Origin: Hymenobacter pini
Lineage (GTDB): Bacteria; Bacteroidota; Bacteroidia; Cytophagales; Hymenobacteraceae
Length of the DNA stretch: 64,000 bases
NCBI RefSeq assembly: GCF_020421205.1
Contig: NZ_JAIZZH010000001.1
Coordinates: forward strand, 620,001 to 684,000
Direction of reading: 5' to 3'
A model generated the notes under the pieces. The model saw only the letters and a program-made list of their open reading frames with translations. It did no database searches and was not told the origin of the DNA. Made by a program: the position numbers and the translations under genes. This document shows positions 54,623-62,838 of the stretch, one piece after another. The stretch's first letter is position 1. Each line of letters begins with the position of its first letter.

Positions 54623-55344
54623 GGATGCCCGTGCTGGAAATCTGTGCGGGCTCGGTGCAGTCGGCCGTGGCGGCGCAAGCTGGGGGCGCCCATCGAATTG
54701 AGCTCTGCCAAAGCCTGGAGCAGGGGGGCATTACGCCGTCGTACGGCACTATCCAGCGCGCGTTGGCTCAACTCACCATTCCTGTATTCGTGCTGATTCG
54801 GCCGCGGCCGGGCAACTTCGTGTACGATACGCAGGAGCTAGCTATTATGGAAGCTGATATCCGGCAGTGCCGGGCGCTGGGCTGCGCGGGCGTGGTATTA
54901 GGCGTGCTGGATGAAACCGGGCGCGTGGCCGTAGAGGCCTGCCAGCGGCTGATGGAAGCTGCCGGACCGTTGCCCGTTACGTTTCACCGCGCTTTTGATG
55001 CCTGTCCCGACCAGGCCCAGGCGCTGGAAGACGTCATCGGTCTGGGCTGCCAGCGGATCCTGACCTCCGGGGGGAAGGCTACCGCCCCGGAAGGGCAGGC
55101 TCAACTGGCCGCCCTAGTGCGGCAGGCAGCCGGGCGCATCAGCATTATGCCGGGTTCGGGCATTACGCCAGCTACCATCCGGGAGGTTGCGCGCAGTACG
55201 GGCGCTGAGGAGTTCCACGCCAGCGCAAAAAAGCTGCTTGCCGCTCCTCCCGCAGCCAAAGCCACAGAATTTGACGCACCGCGCTGGGAAACTGATGCTG
55301 CCGTTGTATGGGAGCTGGTGAGGCAGCTACTGTTTGAGAGTTGA
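54619..55344 (+). CDS. cutC: CutC family protein
   Basis: A 241-residue TIM-barrel protein with the CutC signature LEICAGSVQSAVAAQ and GGAHRIELCQSL, and SGGKATAPEG near the C-terminus. It was originally described as a copper-homeostasis protein, but a copper role is not well supported. Here it is translationally coupled to glycosylasparaginase and flanked by glycosidases, which points to a step in glycan or amino-sugar metabolism. No signal peptide is present, so it is cytoplasmic. An alternative start is the GTG/ATG at 54625. Confidence 0.92.
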   Translation: MRMPVLEICAGSVQSAVAAQAGGAHRIELCQSLEQGGITPSYGTIQRALAQLTIPVFVLIRPRPGNFVYDTQELAIMEADIRQCRALGCAGVVLGVLDETGRVAVEACQRLMEAAGPLPVTFHRAFDACPDQAQALEDVIGLGCQRILTSGGKATAPEGQAQLAALVRQAAGRISIMPGSGITPATIREVARSTGAEEFHASAKKLLAAPPAAKATEFDAPRWETDAAVVWELVRQLLFES

Positions 55345-55412
55345 ATTGTGCATCCTAGGGTATATCCAACCAGCATTAGCTTACAAATTCCTCCTATTAC
55401 ACTTAACGGCGT

Positions 55413-56861
55413 ATGAATTTCAGGAAAGCTACCCTTGCGCTGGCCTTGTGCACCGCGCCCACGGTGCTGCCGCTGCGGGCCCAGGAGCAAGGCGTGCACC
55501 AGCAGTCTACTCAGTACGAAGCGCCTACCGACCCGCTGGTGCGGCAGAAGCTGGAGAAGTGGCAGGACCAGAAATTTGGGCTGATTCTGCACTGGGGCCT
55601 GTACGCCGTGCCGGGCATTATCGAGTCGTGGGAGTTGTGCTCGGAAAGCTGGATTGAGCGGGACAGCACCGTGGCCTACGAGGACTACAAGAAGTGGTAC
55701 TGGGGCCTGAGTCAGCAGTTCAACCCTGTGAACTTTAACCCCGAGCAGTGGGCCCGCGTGGCCAAGCAGGCGGGCATGCGCTACTTGGTGTTTACCACCA
55801 AGCACCACGACGGTTTCAGCATGTTCGACACCAGGCAGTCGGATTTTAGCATCACCCACGGCCCGTTTCGCAATAACCCGCGGGCCAACGTAGCCAAGTA
55901 CGTGTTTGAGGCGTTCCGCAAAGAAGGTTTTATGCTGGGGGCCTACTTCTCCAAGCCCGACTGGCACTCCCAGAACTTCTGGTGGCCCAAGTACGCTACG
56001 CCCGACCGCAACGTGAATTACGACATTCGGAAGTATCCCTGGCGCTGGCAGCAGTACCAGCAGTTCACCTACAACCAGATCAGCGAGCTGGTGCACGACT
56101 ATGGCTCCCTGGACATTCTGTGGCTGGATGGGGGCTGGGTGCGGCCCCGCGAAACCGTGAATGCCGAAGTCCGTGCCTGGGGTGCGCCCATTCCGGAGTT
56201 CAGCCAGGACGTAAACATGCCCCGTATTGCCGCCATGGCCCGCGAGGCCCAGCCCGGCATCCTGCTGGTGGACCGCACCGTGCACGGTCCCTACGAAAAC
56301 TACCAAACCCCCGAGCAGCGTGTACCCGACCACAAACTGGATAACCCCTGGGAAAGCTGCCTGACGCTGGCCAACAACTGGGGTTACGTACCTAACGACC
56401 AGTATAAGTCGCCCACCCGCATCATTCACTCCCTGGTAGAAGTGGTGGCTAAAGGTGGCAGCCTGCTGCTGGGCGTGGGCCCCAAACCCGACGGCACCCT
56501 GGCCGACGAAGCCGTGACGCGGCTCCAGGAAATAGGGAAGTGGTTGCAGGTGAACGGGGCCGCCATTTACAATACCCGTACTACCGAGCAGTACCAGGAT
56601 GGCCGCACCTACTTTACGCAAAGCAAGAAGGGTACGCGCTACGCCATTGCCTGTTTACCAGAAGATAAGCCCGCGCCTACCCGTATTGAATGGACCGGAA
56701 ACGTGCCCAAAAAAGGCAGCCGGATGACCCTGCTGCAAACCGGCAAACCCATAACCTGGACCCGACAAGGCAACCAGGTGCAGGTAACTCTACCCGCGGC
56801 GCTGGCAAAACAAGCCGGGGCGTATCCGGCCCTAGCGTTTGCTTTTATCCCTGAGCAGTAG
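55413..56861 (+). CDS. Alpha-L-fucosidase, glycoside hydrolase family 29
   Basis: A 482-residue secreted retaining fucosidase. The signal peptide ends around PLRAQ. FGLILHWGLYAVPGIIESW opens the barrel, TKHHDGFSMFDT carries the substrate-binding histidines, and Asp239 in LDILWLDGGW is the nucleophile. The C-terminal beta-sandwich is short. It removes terminal or core fucose; the regiospecificity (alpha-1,2/3/4/6) cannot be read, but Lewis-a and core alpha-1,3-fucose are the expected targets if the locus attacks plant N-glycans. Confidence 0.93.
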   Translation: MNFRKATLALALCTAPTVLPLRAQEQGVHQQSTQYEAPTDPLVRQKLEKWQDQKFGLILHWGLYAVPGIIESWELCSESWIERDSTVAYEDYKKWYWGLSQQFNPVNFNPEQWARVAKQAGMRYLVFTTKHHDGFSMFDTRQSDFSITHGPFRNNPRANVAKYVFEAFRKEGFMLGAYFSKPDWHSQNFWWPKYATPDRNVNYDIRKYPWRWQQYQQFTYNQISELVHDYGSLDILWLDGGWVRPRETVNAEVRAWGAPIPEFSQDVNMPRIAAMAREAQPGILLVDRTVHGPYENYQTPEQRVPDHKLDNPWESCLTLANNWGYVPNDQYKSPTRIIHSLVEVVAKGGSLLLGVGPKPDGTLADEAVTRLQEIGKWLQVNGAAIYNTRTTEQYQDGRTYFTQSKKGTRYAIACLPEDKPAPTRIEWTGNVPKKGSRMTLLQTGKPITWTRQGNQVQVTLPAALAKQAGAYPALAFAFIPEQ

Positions 56862-56884
56862 CCGGTGCTGTCTGTTGATGAGCA

Positions 56885-56975
56885 CGTCATGCAGAGCGCA
56901 GCGAAGCATCTCGCGTGCTGACATCAGAATTACTACTGCAACATCAGCACGCGAGATGCTGCGCTCTACATGACG
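56885..56975. repeat. REP-like inverted repeat (GTCATGCAGAGCGCAG type)
   Basis: Two imperfect arms (56885-56924 and 56943-56975) share GTCATG-AGAGCGCAG and GCATCTCGCGTGCTGA cores and differ by a small indel and a few bases. I know similar sequences as dispersed palindromic repeats of Bacteroidota genomes. It fills much of the 146-bp gap before the GH3 gene and is followed by GTTTTTGGG, so it may also act as a terminator. Confidence 0.7.
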
Positions 56976-57007
56976 GTTTTTGGGCAAGTCTTACACTGTA
57001 TTCACGA

Positions 57008-59401
57008 ATGCGTAAACTTTTACTCCTCGGGCTATACTTCCTCAGCACGGCGGCCCACGCCCAACAGGCCCGACCGCTGTATAAGGACAGCAAAGTGCCG
57101 ACTGAAGCCCGGGTGCGGGATTTGCTCGGGCGTATGACGGTGGAGGAGAAGGTGGGCCAGCTTTCCACGGTGCTGGGCTGGGAAATGTATGAGAAAACCG
57201 GTAAACAAGTAAGTACCAGCGTGGCCTACCGTAGGGCGGTAGATGAACGTCATATCGGAGGCCTATGGGCCACGCTGCGCGCCGACCCCTGGACCCGCAA
57301 AACCCTGACCACCGGCCTGAACCCTACTCAGGCCGCCGAGGCCACCAATGCCCTGCAGAAGTACGCCGTGGAACACACCCGGCTGGGCATTCCGCTGTTT
57401 CTGGCCGAGGAGTGCCCGCACGGCCACATGGCCATCGGTACCACCGTATTCCCGACGGCCATTGGGCAGGGCAGCACCTGGAACCCCGCCCTGCTGCGGC
57501 AGATGGCGGCGGCCATTGCCACCGAGGTGCGGGTGCAGGGTGGCCATATCGGCTACGGCCCGGTGCTGGACCTGGCCCGGGAGCCGCGTTGGTCGAGGGT
57601 GGAGGAAACCTACGGCGAGGACCCGGTGCTCATCAGCCAGTTGGGCGTGGCTGTGGTGCAGGGCATGCAGGGTAGCAGCCTGCAAAGCGGCTACAACGTC
57701 ATTTCTACGCTCAAGCACTTTGCCGCCTACGGGGTGCCGGAAGGTGGGCACAACGGCGGCAGCATCAGCACGGGCTACCGGGAACTGTACCAGAGTTTTC
57801 TACCGCCGGTGCACGCCGCTGTGAAAGCCGGGGTACAGTCCATCATGACTTCCTACAACTCCATTGATGGGGTGCCATGCTCAGCCAATGCGTTTCTGCT
57901 GACGGATGTGCTGCGCCGGCAGTGGGATTTCCAGGGCTTTACCTTGTCGGACCTGGGCAGCATCAGCGGCCTCCGGACCAGCCACCACGTGGCGGCTACC
58001 CCGGCCGAAGCGGCAGCCCTGGCCATCAACGCTGGCCTCGACGACGACCTGAGCGGCTACGGTTACGACAAGGCTTTACTGGAGGCCATCAACCAGAAGC
58101 TCGTTTCCACAGAAACCCTGGACCGAGCCGTGGGGCGGGTGCTGCGGCTGAAGTTTGAGATGGGCCTGTTTGAGAATCCCTACGTGGATGCCCGGAAAGC
58201 GGCCCGGCAGGTGAACAGCCCGGCCCACGTGCAACTGGCCCGGCAGGTGGCACGGGAGTCGATGGTGCTGCTCAAAAACGAACGAAACGTGCTGCCGCTG
58301 TCTAGGTCGCTGCAGCGCATTGCTGTCATCGGCCCCAACGCTGATAATGTCTACAATCAGCTCGGCGACTACACCGCCCCCCAGCCCGAGAGCAACGTGA
58401 CGACGGTGCTGGAAGGCATCCGGGCGAAGATGCCCGCTGAGGCGAAGGTGACCTACGTGAAGGGTTGCGCCATTCGGGATACTGCCGGGGCCGACATTGC
58501 CGCCGCCGTGGCCGCCGCCCGCCAGGCCCAGGTTGCCGTGGTGGTGGTGGGCGGTTCCAGTGCCCGCGACTTCAAAACCGAATATCAGAGCACCGGCGCC
58601 GCCACCGTAGCCAGCGGCCACCAAGCCCTCAGTGACATGGAAAGCGGGGAAGGCTACGACCGGGCCACCCTGGACCTGCTGGGCCTGCAGCAGGAATTGC
58701 TCGAAGCCGTGGTGAAGACGGGCACGCCGGTGGTGGTGGTGCTCATCAAGGGCCGGCCACTGAACCTGGACTGGATGGCTGCCCACGTGCCCGCCGTGCT
58801 CGACGCCTGGTACCCCGGTCAGGAAGGCGGTAACGCCGTGGCCGATGTGCTATTCGGCGACTACAACCCGGCTGGTCGCCTGCCCATTTCGGTGCCCCGG
58901 CACGTGGGCCAGCTGCCGGTGTATTATAACGCCCCGCGCCCCGCCCGCCAGAACTACGTGGAGATGGATGCCAAACCGCTCTACAGCTTCGGCTACGGCC
59001 TGAGCTACTCCCAATTCGCCTACTCCGACCTGCGCCTGACGCCCACTGAAACCAGCGGCGCGGTGAAGGTGGCGGTGAGCTTTCAGGTGAAAAACACCAG
59101 CGCCCGCGCCGGCGACGAGGTGGCCCAGCTCTACCTGCGCGACGAGGTAAGCTCCGTAGTGACGCCCGACCGGCAGCTGCGTAAGTTCCAGCGCTTCCAC
59201 CTGCAAGCCGGCGAGCAGCGCGAGGTAACGTTCGAGCTAACAGCCGAAGACCTGATGCTGCTGAACCAGCGCCTGGAGTGGGCCGTGGAACCCGGCGCTT
59301 TTACAGTAATGGTAGGTACCGCTTCGGATGATATACGGCTGCAGGGGCAATTCAGCGTGACCCAGGCCATTACCGTGGCGACTACTACACAGCAGAAATA
59401 A
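57008..59401 (+). CDS. GH3 family glycoside hydrolase (BglX-like)
   Basis: A 797-residue secreted enzyme with a signal peptide ending near AHAQ. The (alpha/beta)8 domain carries LAEECPHGHMAIG and the nucleophile Asp315 in GFTLSDLGSISG. The alpha/beta sandwich is followed by a fibronectin-III-like C-terminus (VTPDRQLRKFQRFHLQ). GH3 includes beta-glucosidases, beta-xylosidases and beta-GlcNAcases. In this locus a beta-xylosidase removing the beta-1,2-xylose of plant N-glycans is a testable guess, not a conclusion. Confidence 0.93.
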   Translation: MRKLLLLGLYFLSTAAHAQQARPLYKDSKVPTEARVRDLLGRMTVEEKVGQLSTVLGWEMYEKTGKQVSTSVAYRRAVDERHIGGLWATLRADPWTRKTLTTGLNPTQAAEATNALQKYAVEHTRLGIPLFLAEECPHGHMAIGTTVFPTAIGQGSTWNPALLRQMAAAIATEVRVQGGHIGYGPVLDLAREPRWSRVEETYGEDPVLISQLGVAVVQGMQGSSLQSGYNVISTLKHFAAYGVPEGGHNGGSISTGYRELYQSFLPPVHAAVKAGVQSIMTSYNSIDGVPCSANAFLLTDVLRRQWDFQGFTLSDLGSISGLRTSHHVAATPAEAAALAINAGLDDDLSGYGYDKALLEAINQKLVSTETLDRAVGRVLRLKFEMGLFENPYVDARKAARQVNSPAHVQLARQVARESMVLLKNERNVLPLSRSLQRIAVIGPNADNVYNQLGDYTAPQPESNVTTVLEGIRAKMPAEAKVTYVKGCAIRDTAGADIAAAVAAARQAQVAVVVVGGSSARDFKTEYQSTGAATVASGHQALSDMESGEGYDRATLDLLGLQQELLEAVVKTGTPVVVVLIKGRPLNLDWMAAHVPAVLDAWYPGQEGGNAVADVLFGDYNPAGRLPISVPRHVGQLPVYYNAPRPARQNYVEMDAKPLYSFGYGLSYSQFAYSDLRLTPTETSGAVKVAVSFQVKNTSARAGDEVAQLYLRDEVSSVVTPDRQLRKFQRFHLQAGEQREVTFELTAEDLMLLNQRLEWAVEPGAFTVMVGTASDDIRLQGQFSVTQAITVATTTQQK

Positions 59402-59604
59402 GCATGGTGGCGACTATGTCCATAAACGCTAAGACGCCATGCCGTACGCTGCCGGAACATGAGGCACGGGCAAAACAGGAGTTGCCGGTTAATGCCAGCG
59501 GCATCATATTTTGGCCTGCTTACCGTCCTTTTGTAACTATTTTACCGGAGCGCCCGGCCTTATCAGTAATTTGAAACCCGAAGCCTACTCAGGCGCTAAC
59601 CTGC

Positions 59605-60489
59605 ATGCATCACCCCAAGTACATCGGCATCGACATCGGCGGCACCAAAATCCATATTGGGGTAGTGCAGAACGGCGTTGTGATGCAGGAAAAGCGGTTT
59701 GAAACGGCTGCTACCGCCCCGCAAGAATACATTCTGGCCGAGCTAGCAAGCCACCTCAAAGAGGTAATAGACGCAGAGGTGGCCGGCATTGGCATTGGCA
59801 CGCCGGGACTAGTAGATGAGGCCAACGGCATCATTTACAACGTGCAGAATATCCCGTCCTGGCAGCAGGTACCGCTCAAGCAGTTCCTCGCGGGCCGCTT
59901 CGGCAAGCCCGTATACATCACCAACGATGCCAACGCCTTTGCGGTGGGCGAGAAGATGTACGGACAGGGCCGGCCGTTTGCCCACCTGGTTGGGCTGGTG
60001 CTGGGTACCGGCGTAGGGGCGGGCCTCATCCTCAACCACGATGTTCACGCCGGGGTGCTGTCCAGCGCCGGGGAGTTTGGCTGCCTGCCCTACCGGGATA
60101 AAACCTTTGAGGAATACTGCAGCGGCAAGTTCTTCACCCAGCAAACCGGCCGCTCGGGGGCCGAGTGGCACGCCTTGGCCCAGCAGGGCGACGCGGAGGC
60201 GTTGGCGGTGCTCACGGAGTACGGCCGACACCTGGGCCACCTCATCAAGAGTATACTGTGTACGGTGGCTCCGCAGGCCGTTTTCTTGGGTGGCTCTGTC
60301 AGCAAATGCTTTGAGTATTTCTGGGGCGGCTTGCAGGAGACACTGCGCGAATTTCCTTTTTCGAAGGTGGTGGAGCAGTTGGTGGTTGCGCCTTCCACCC
60401 TCAATAATGCGGCCGTCCTGGGTGCCGCGGCCTTGTGCCACCTCAAGCAGGAGTTACCTTCCCATTATTCTACTGCGCCTTCCCTGTGA
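59605..60489 (+). CDS. ROK family sugar kinase
   Basis: A 294-residue cytoplasmic kinase or kinase-like protein, with the ATP-binding IGIDIGGTKIHIG (7-19), a sugar-binding NDANAFAVGEKM, and GTGVGAGLILN. The usual cysteine triplet of the ROK zinc site (CxCGxxGC) is absent: the site here reads GEFGCLPYRDKT. It likely phosphorylates a hexose or hexosamine released by the hydrolases. The start at 59605 fits the family N-terminus. Its stop overlaps the GTG start of the GH20 gene (GTGA, 60486-60489). Confidence 0.9.
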   Translation: MHHPKYIGIDIGGTKIHIGVVQNGVVMQEKRFETAATAPQEYILAELASHLKEVIDAEVAGIGIGTPGLVDEANGIIYNVQNIPSWQQVPLKQFLAGRFGKPVYITNDANAFAVGEKMYGQGRPFAHLVGLVLGTGVGAGLILNHDVHAGVLSSAGEFGCLPYRDKTFEEYCSGKFFTQQTGRSGAEWHALAQQGDAEALAVLTEYGRHLGHLIKSILCTVAPQAVFLGGSVSKCFEYFWGGLQETLREFPFSKVVEQLVVAPSTLNNAAVLGAAALCHLKQELPSHYSTAPSL

Positions 60490-62807
60490 GAAAGAAAATC
60501 TGGCTGCCACTGGCCGCACTACTAGGGCTGTCTGGAGCCGCCGCATACGCTCAGCAACCTGCCCCGAATTCAGCAGTTTCCATTATTCCGCAGCCAGTGC
60601 GCCTTACGGCTGGCACCGGGAGCTTTGCCGTTACGTCGGCCACCAGAATTTACGTCGACCCCAAAAATGAGGAGTTGCGTCGCATTGGCGAAACGCTGAG
60701 CCAGGATATCAAACGAGCTTCGGGCGTGCAGCCTCAGGTAGTAGCGGCCACGCCGGGAAAAGCCAGCGCCGGTGGCATCCGGCTAAGTCTGCGGCCGGCC
60801 CTGGATAGTCTGGGTGCGGAGGGCTACATGCTCAGTGTGCAGCCCACCCAAGTGATGCTGACTGCCGGCAGCGCCCAAGGCATATTCCGGGGCTTGCAAA
60901 CTATCCGGCAATTGCTTCCCACTGAGCGCATCACAGTCCTAAACCTGCCGGCGGTAGAGGTGACGGACAAGCCCCGCTACCAGTGGCGCGGTATGCACCT
61001 CGATGTGAGCCGCCACTTCTTCGGGGTGGAGTTTGTGAAGAAGTACATCGACTACCTGGCCCTGCACAAGCTGAACACCTTCCACTGGCATCTTACCGAC
61101 GACCAGGGCTGGCGCATCGAAATCAAGAAATACCCCAAGCTGACTTCGGTGGGTGGCTGGCGCGACGGCACGCTCATCGGTCACTACACCGACCAGCCCC
61201 ACCAGTTCGACAACCAGCGCTACGGCGGCTTCTACACCCAGGAGCAGATAAAGGAAGTAGTACGCTACGCCCAAGAACGCTACATCACCGTGGTGCCGGA
61301 AATTGAGATGCCCGGCCACGCGGTGGCGGCGCTGGCGGCGTACCCGGAGCTGTCGTGCACCGGCGGGCCGTTTAAGGTAGAGCGGCTGTGGGGCGTGTTC
61401 GACGATATTTTCTGCGCCGGCAACGAGCAGACGTTCACCTTTCTGCAAGACGTGCTGACGGAAGTAATGCCCCTGTTTCCGGGCAAAGTCGTGCACATCG
61501 GCGGCGACGAAGCGCCTAAAACCCGCTGGCACAGCTGCCCCAAATGCCAGGCCCGCATGAAGGCCGAAGGGCTGAAAGACGAGCACGAACTGCAAAGCTA
61601 CTTTGTGCAGCGCATGGAGAAATTCGTCAACTCCAAAGGCAAAAGTATCATCGGCTGGGATGAAATCCTGGAAGGCGGCTTGGCGCCGAATGCGGCGGTG
61701 ATGTCGTGGCGCGGGCAGGAGGGCGGCACCACCGCGGCCCGGCAGCAGCACAACGTGGTGATGACGCCCGGCTCGCATTCCTACTTCGACCACTACCAGG
61801 GCCTGCCCGAGCTGGAGCCCTTGGCCTTCGGCGGTTACTTGCCGCTGTCGAAAGTATACACCTTTGAGCCCACGCCCAAGGAGCTGACGGCCGCCGAGCA
61901 GCAGTACATTCTGGGCGGGCAGGCCAACATCTGGACCGAATACATTCCCTCGGAGCAGCAGGTGGAGTACATGGCATTTCCGCGCATGTCGGCGCTGGCC
62001 GAGGCGCTCTGGTCGCCGGCGCGGCTGCGCAACTGGTCCGATTTTCAGCAGCGCATGCGCCAGCAGTACCGTCGCTACGAGGCCTGGGGCGCCAACTACG
62101 CCCGTAGCGCGTTCAACGTGCGCCAGCAGCTCACCCTCAATCCCGCCCAACGTACCACCACCGTGACCCTGCAGATGGACGCCGCCGGCCCGCAAATCCG
62201 GTACACCCTGGATGGCTCCGCGCCCACGGCTTCGTCAACGGCCTACACCCAGCCCTTCCCGGTAGCCAATTCGGCCGTTATCAAAGCCGCTTCCTTTGAA
62301 GATGGCAAGATGACGGGTAAGGTTACGACGCGGGAGCTGCTCGTACACCAGGCCTTCGCCAAGCCCGTAGCGCTGACCAGCGAACCTAACAAAAGCTACC
62401 GCGGCACCGGCCCCTTCACGTTGGTTGACGGCCAAAAAGGCACCACCAACCATACTGATGGCCAGTGGCTGGGCTTCTATGGCACTGACCTGATAGCTAC
62501 TCTCGACTTGCAGCAAGCTACCGACATCAGCACCGTGAAGGCCACCTTCCTGCAGGCCGTGGGTTCCGGCATCCGGCTGCCCATCAGCATGGAAGTGGCC
62601 GTGTCGACGGACGGACAGACGTACCGGACGGTGTACGCCGCCGTCGCCACTTCAGACACGCGGACAAAGCCCGGCATCAGCGAAGTGCAGGCCGACGTGA
62701 AAAAGACCAAGGCCCGGTTTGTTCGCGTCACCGCCAAAAATGCCCAGGCCCCCGGCACCACCAAGCCCGATACCTGGCTGTTCGTGGATGAAATTGCGGT
62801 GCAGTAG
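60486..62807 (+). CDS. Beta-N-acetylhexosaminidase, glycoside hydrolase family 20
   Basis: A 773-residue secreted enzyme. The GTG start at 60486 gives a classic signal peptide (KKIWLPLAALLGLSGAAAYAQ); the longer open frame to 60435 overlaps the ROK gene. A GH20b domain precedes the barrel with WRGMHLDVSRHF, WHLTDDQGWRIEI and the catalytic Asp341-Glu342 in HIGGDEAPK. A chitobiase-type C-terminal domain (IRYTLDGSAPT) and an F5/8-type C domain follow. It removes terminal beta-GlcNAc or GalNAc, here probably the antennary GlcNAc of N-glycans. Confidence 0.95.
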   Translation: MRKKIWLPLAALLGLSGAAAYAQQPAPNSAVSIIPQPVRLTAGTGSFAVTSATRIYVDPKNEELRRIGETLSQDIKRASGVQPQVVAATPGKASAGGIRLSLRPALDSLGAEGYMLSVQPTQVMLTAGSAQGIFRGLQTIRQLLPTERITVLNLPAVEVTDKPRYQWRGMHLDVSRHFFGVEFVKKYIDYLALHKLNTFHWHLTDDQGWRIEIKKYPKLTSVGGWRDGTLIGHYTDQPHQFDNQRYGGFYTQEQIKEVVRYAQERYITVVPEIEMPGHAVAALAAYPELSCTGGPFKVERLWGVFDDIFCAGNEQTFTFLQDVLTEVMPLFPGKVVHIGGDEAPKTRWHSCPKCQARMKAEGLKDEHELQSYFVQRMEKFVNSKGKSIIGWDEILEGGLAPNAAVMSWRGQEGGTTAARQQHNVVMTPGSHSYFDHYQGLPELEPLAFGGYLPLSKVYTFEPTPKELTAAEQQYILGGQANIWTEYIPSEQQVEYMAFPRMSALAEALWSPARLRNWSDFQQRMRQQYRRYEAWGANYARSAFNVRQQLTLNPAQRTTTVTLQMDAAGPQIRYTLDGSAPTASSTAYTQPFPVANSAVIKAASFEDGKMTGKVTTRELLVHQAFAKPVALTSEPNKSYRGTGPFTLVDGQKGTTNHTDGQWLGFYGTDLIATLDLQQATDISTVKATFLQAVGSGIRLPISMEVAVSTDGQTYRTVYAAVATSDTRTKPGISEVQADVKKTKARFVRVTAKNAQAPGTTKPDTWLFVDEIAVQ

Positions 62808-62838
62808 CGTGGTGTCTGGTTTTGCTGAACTCCGTCGG

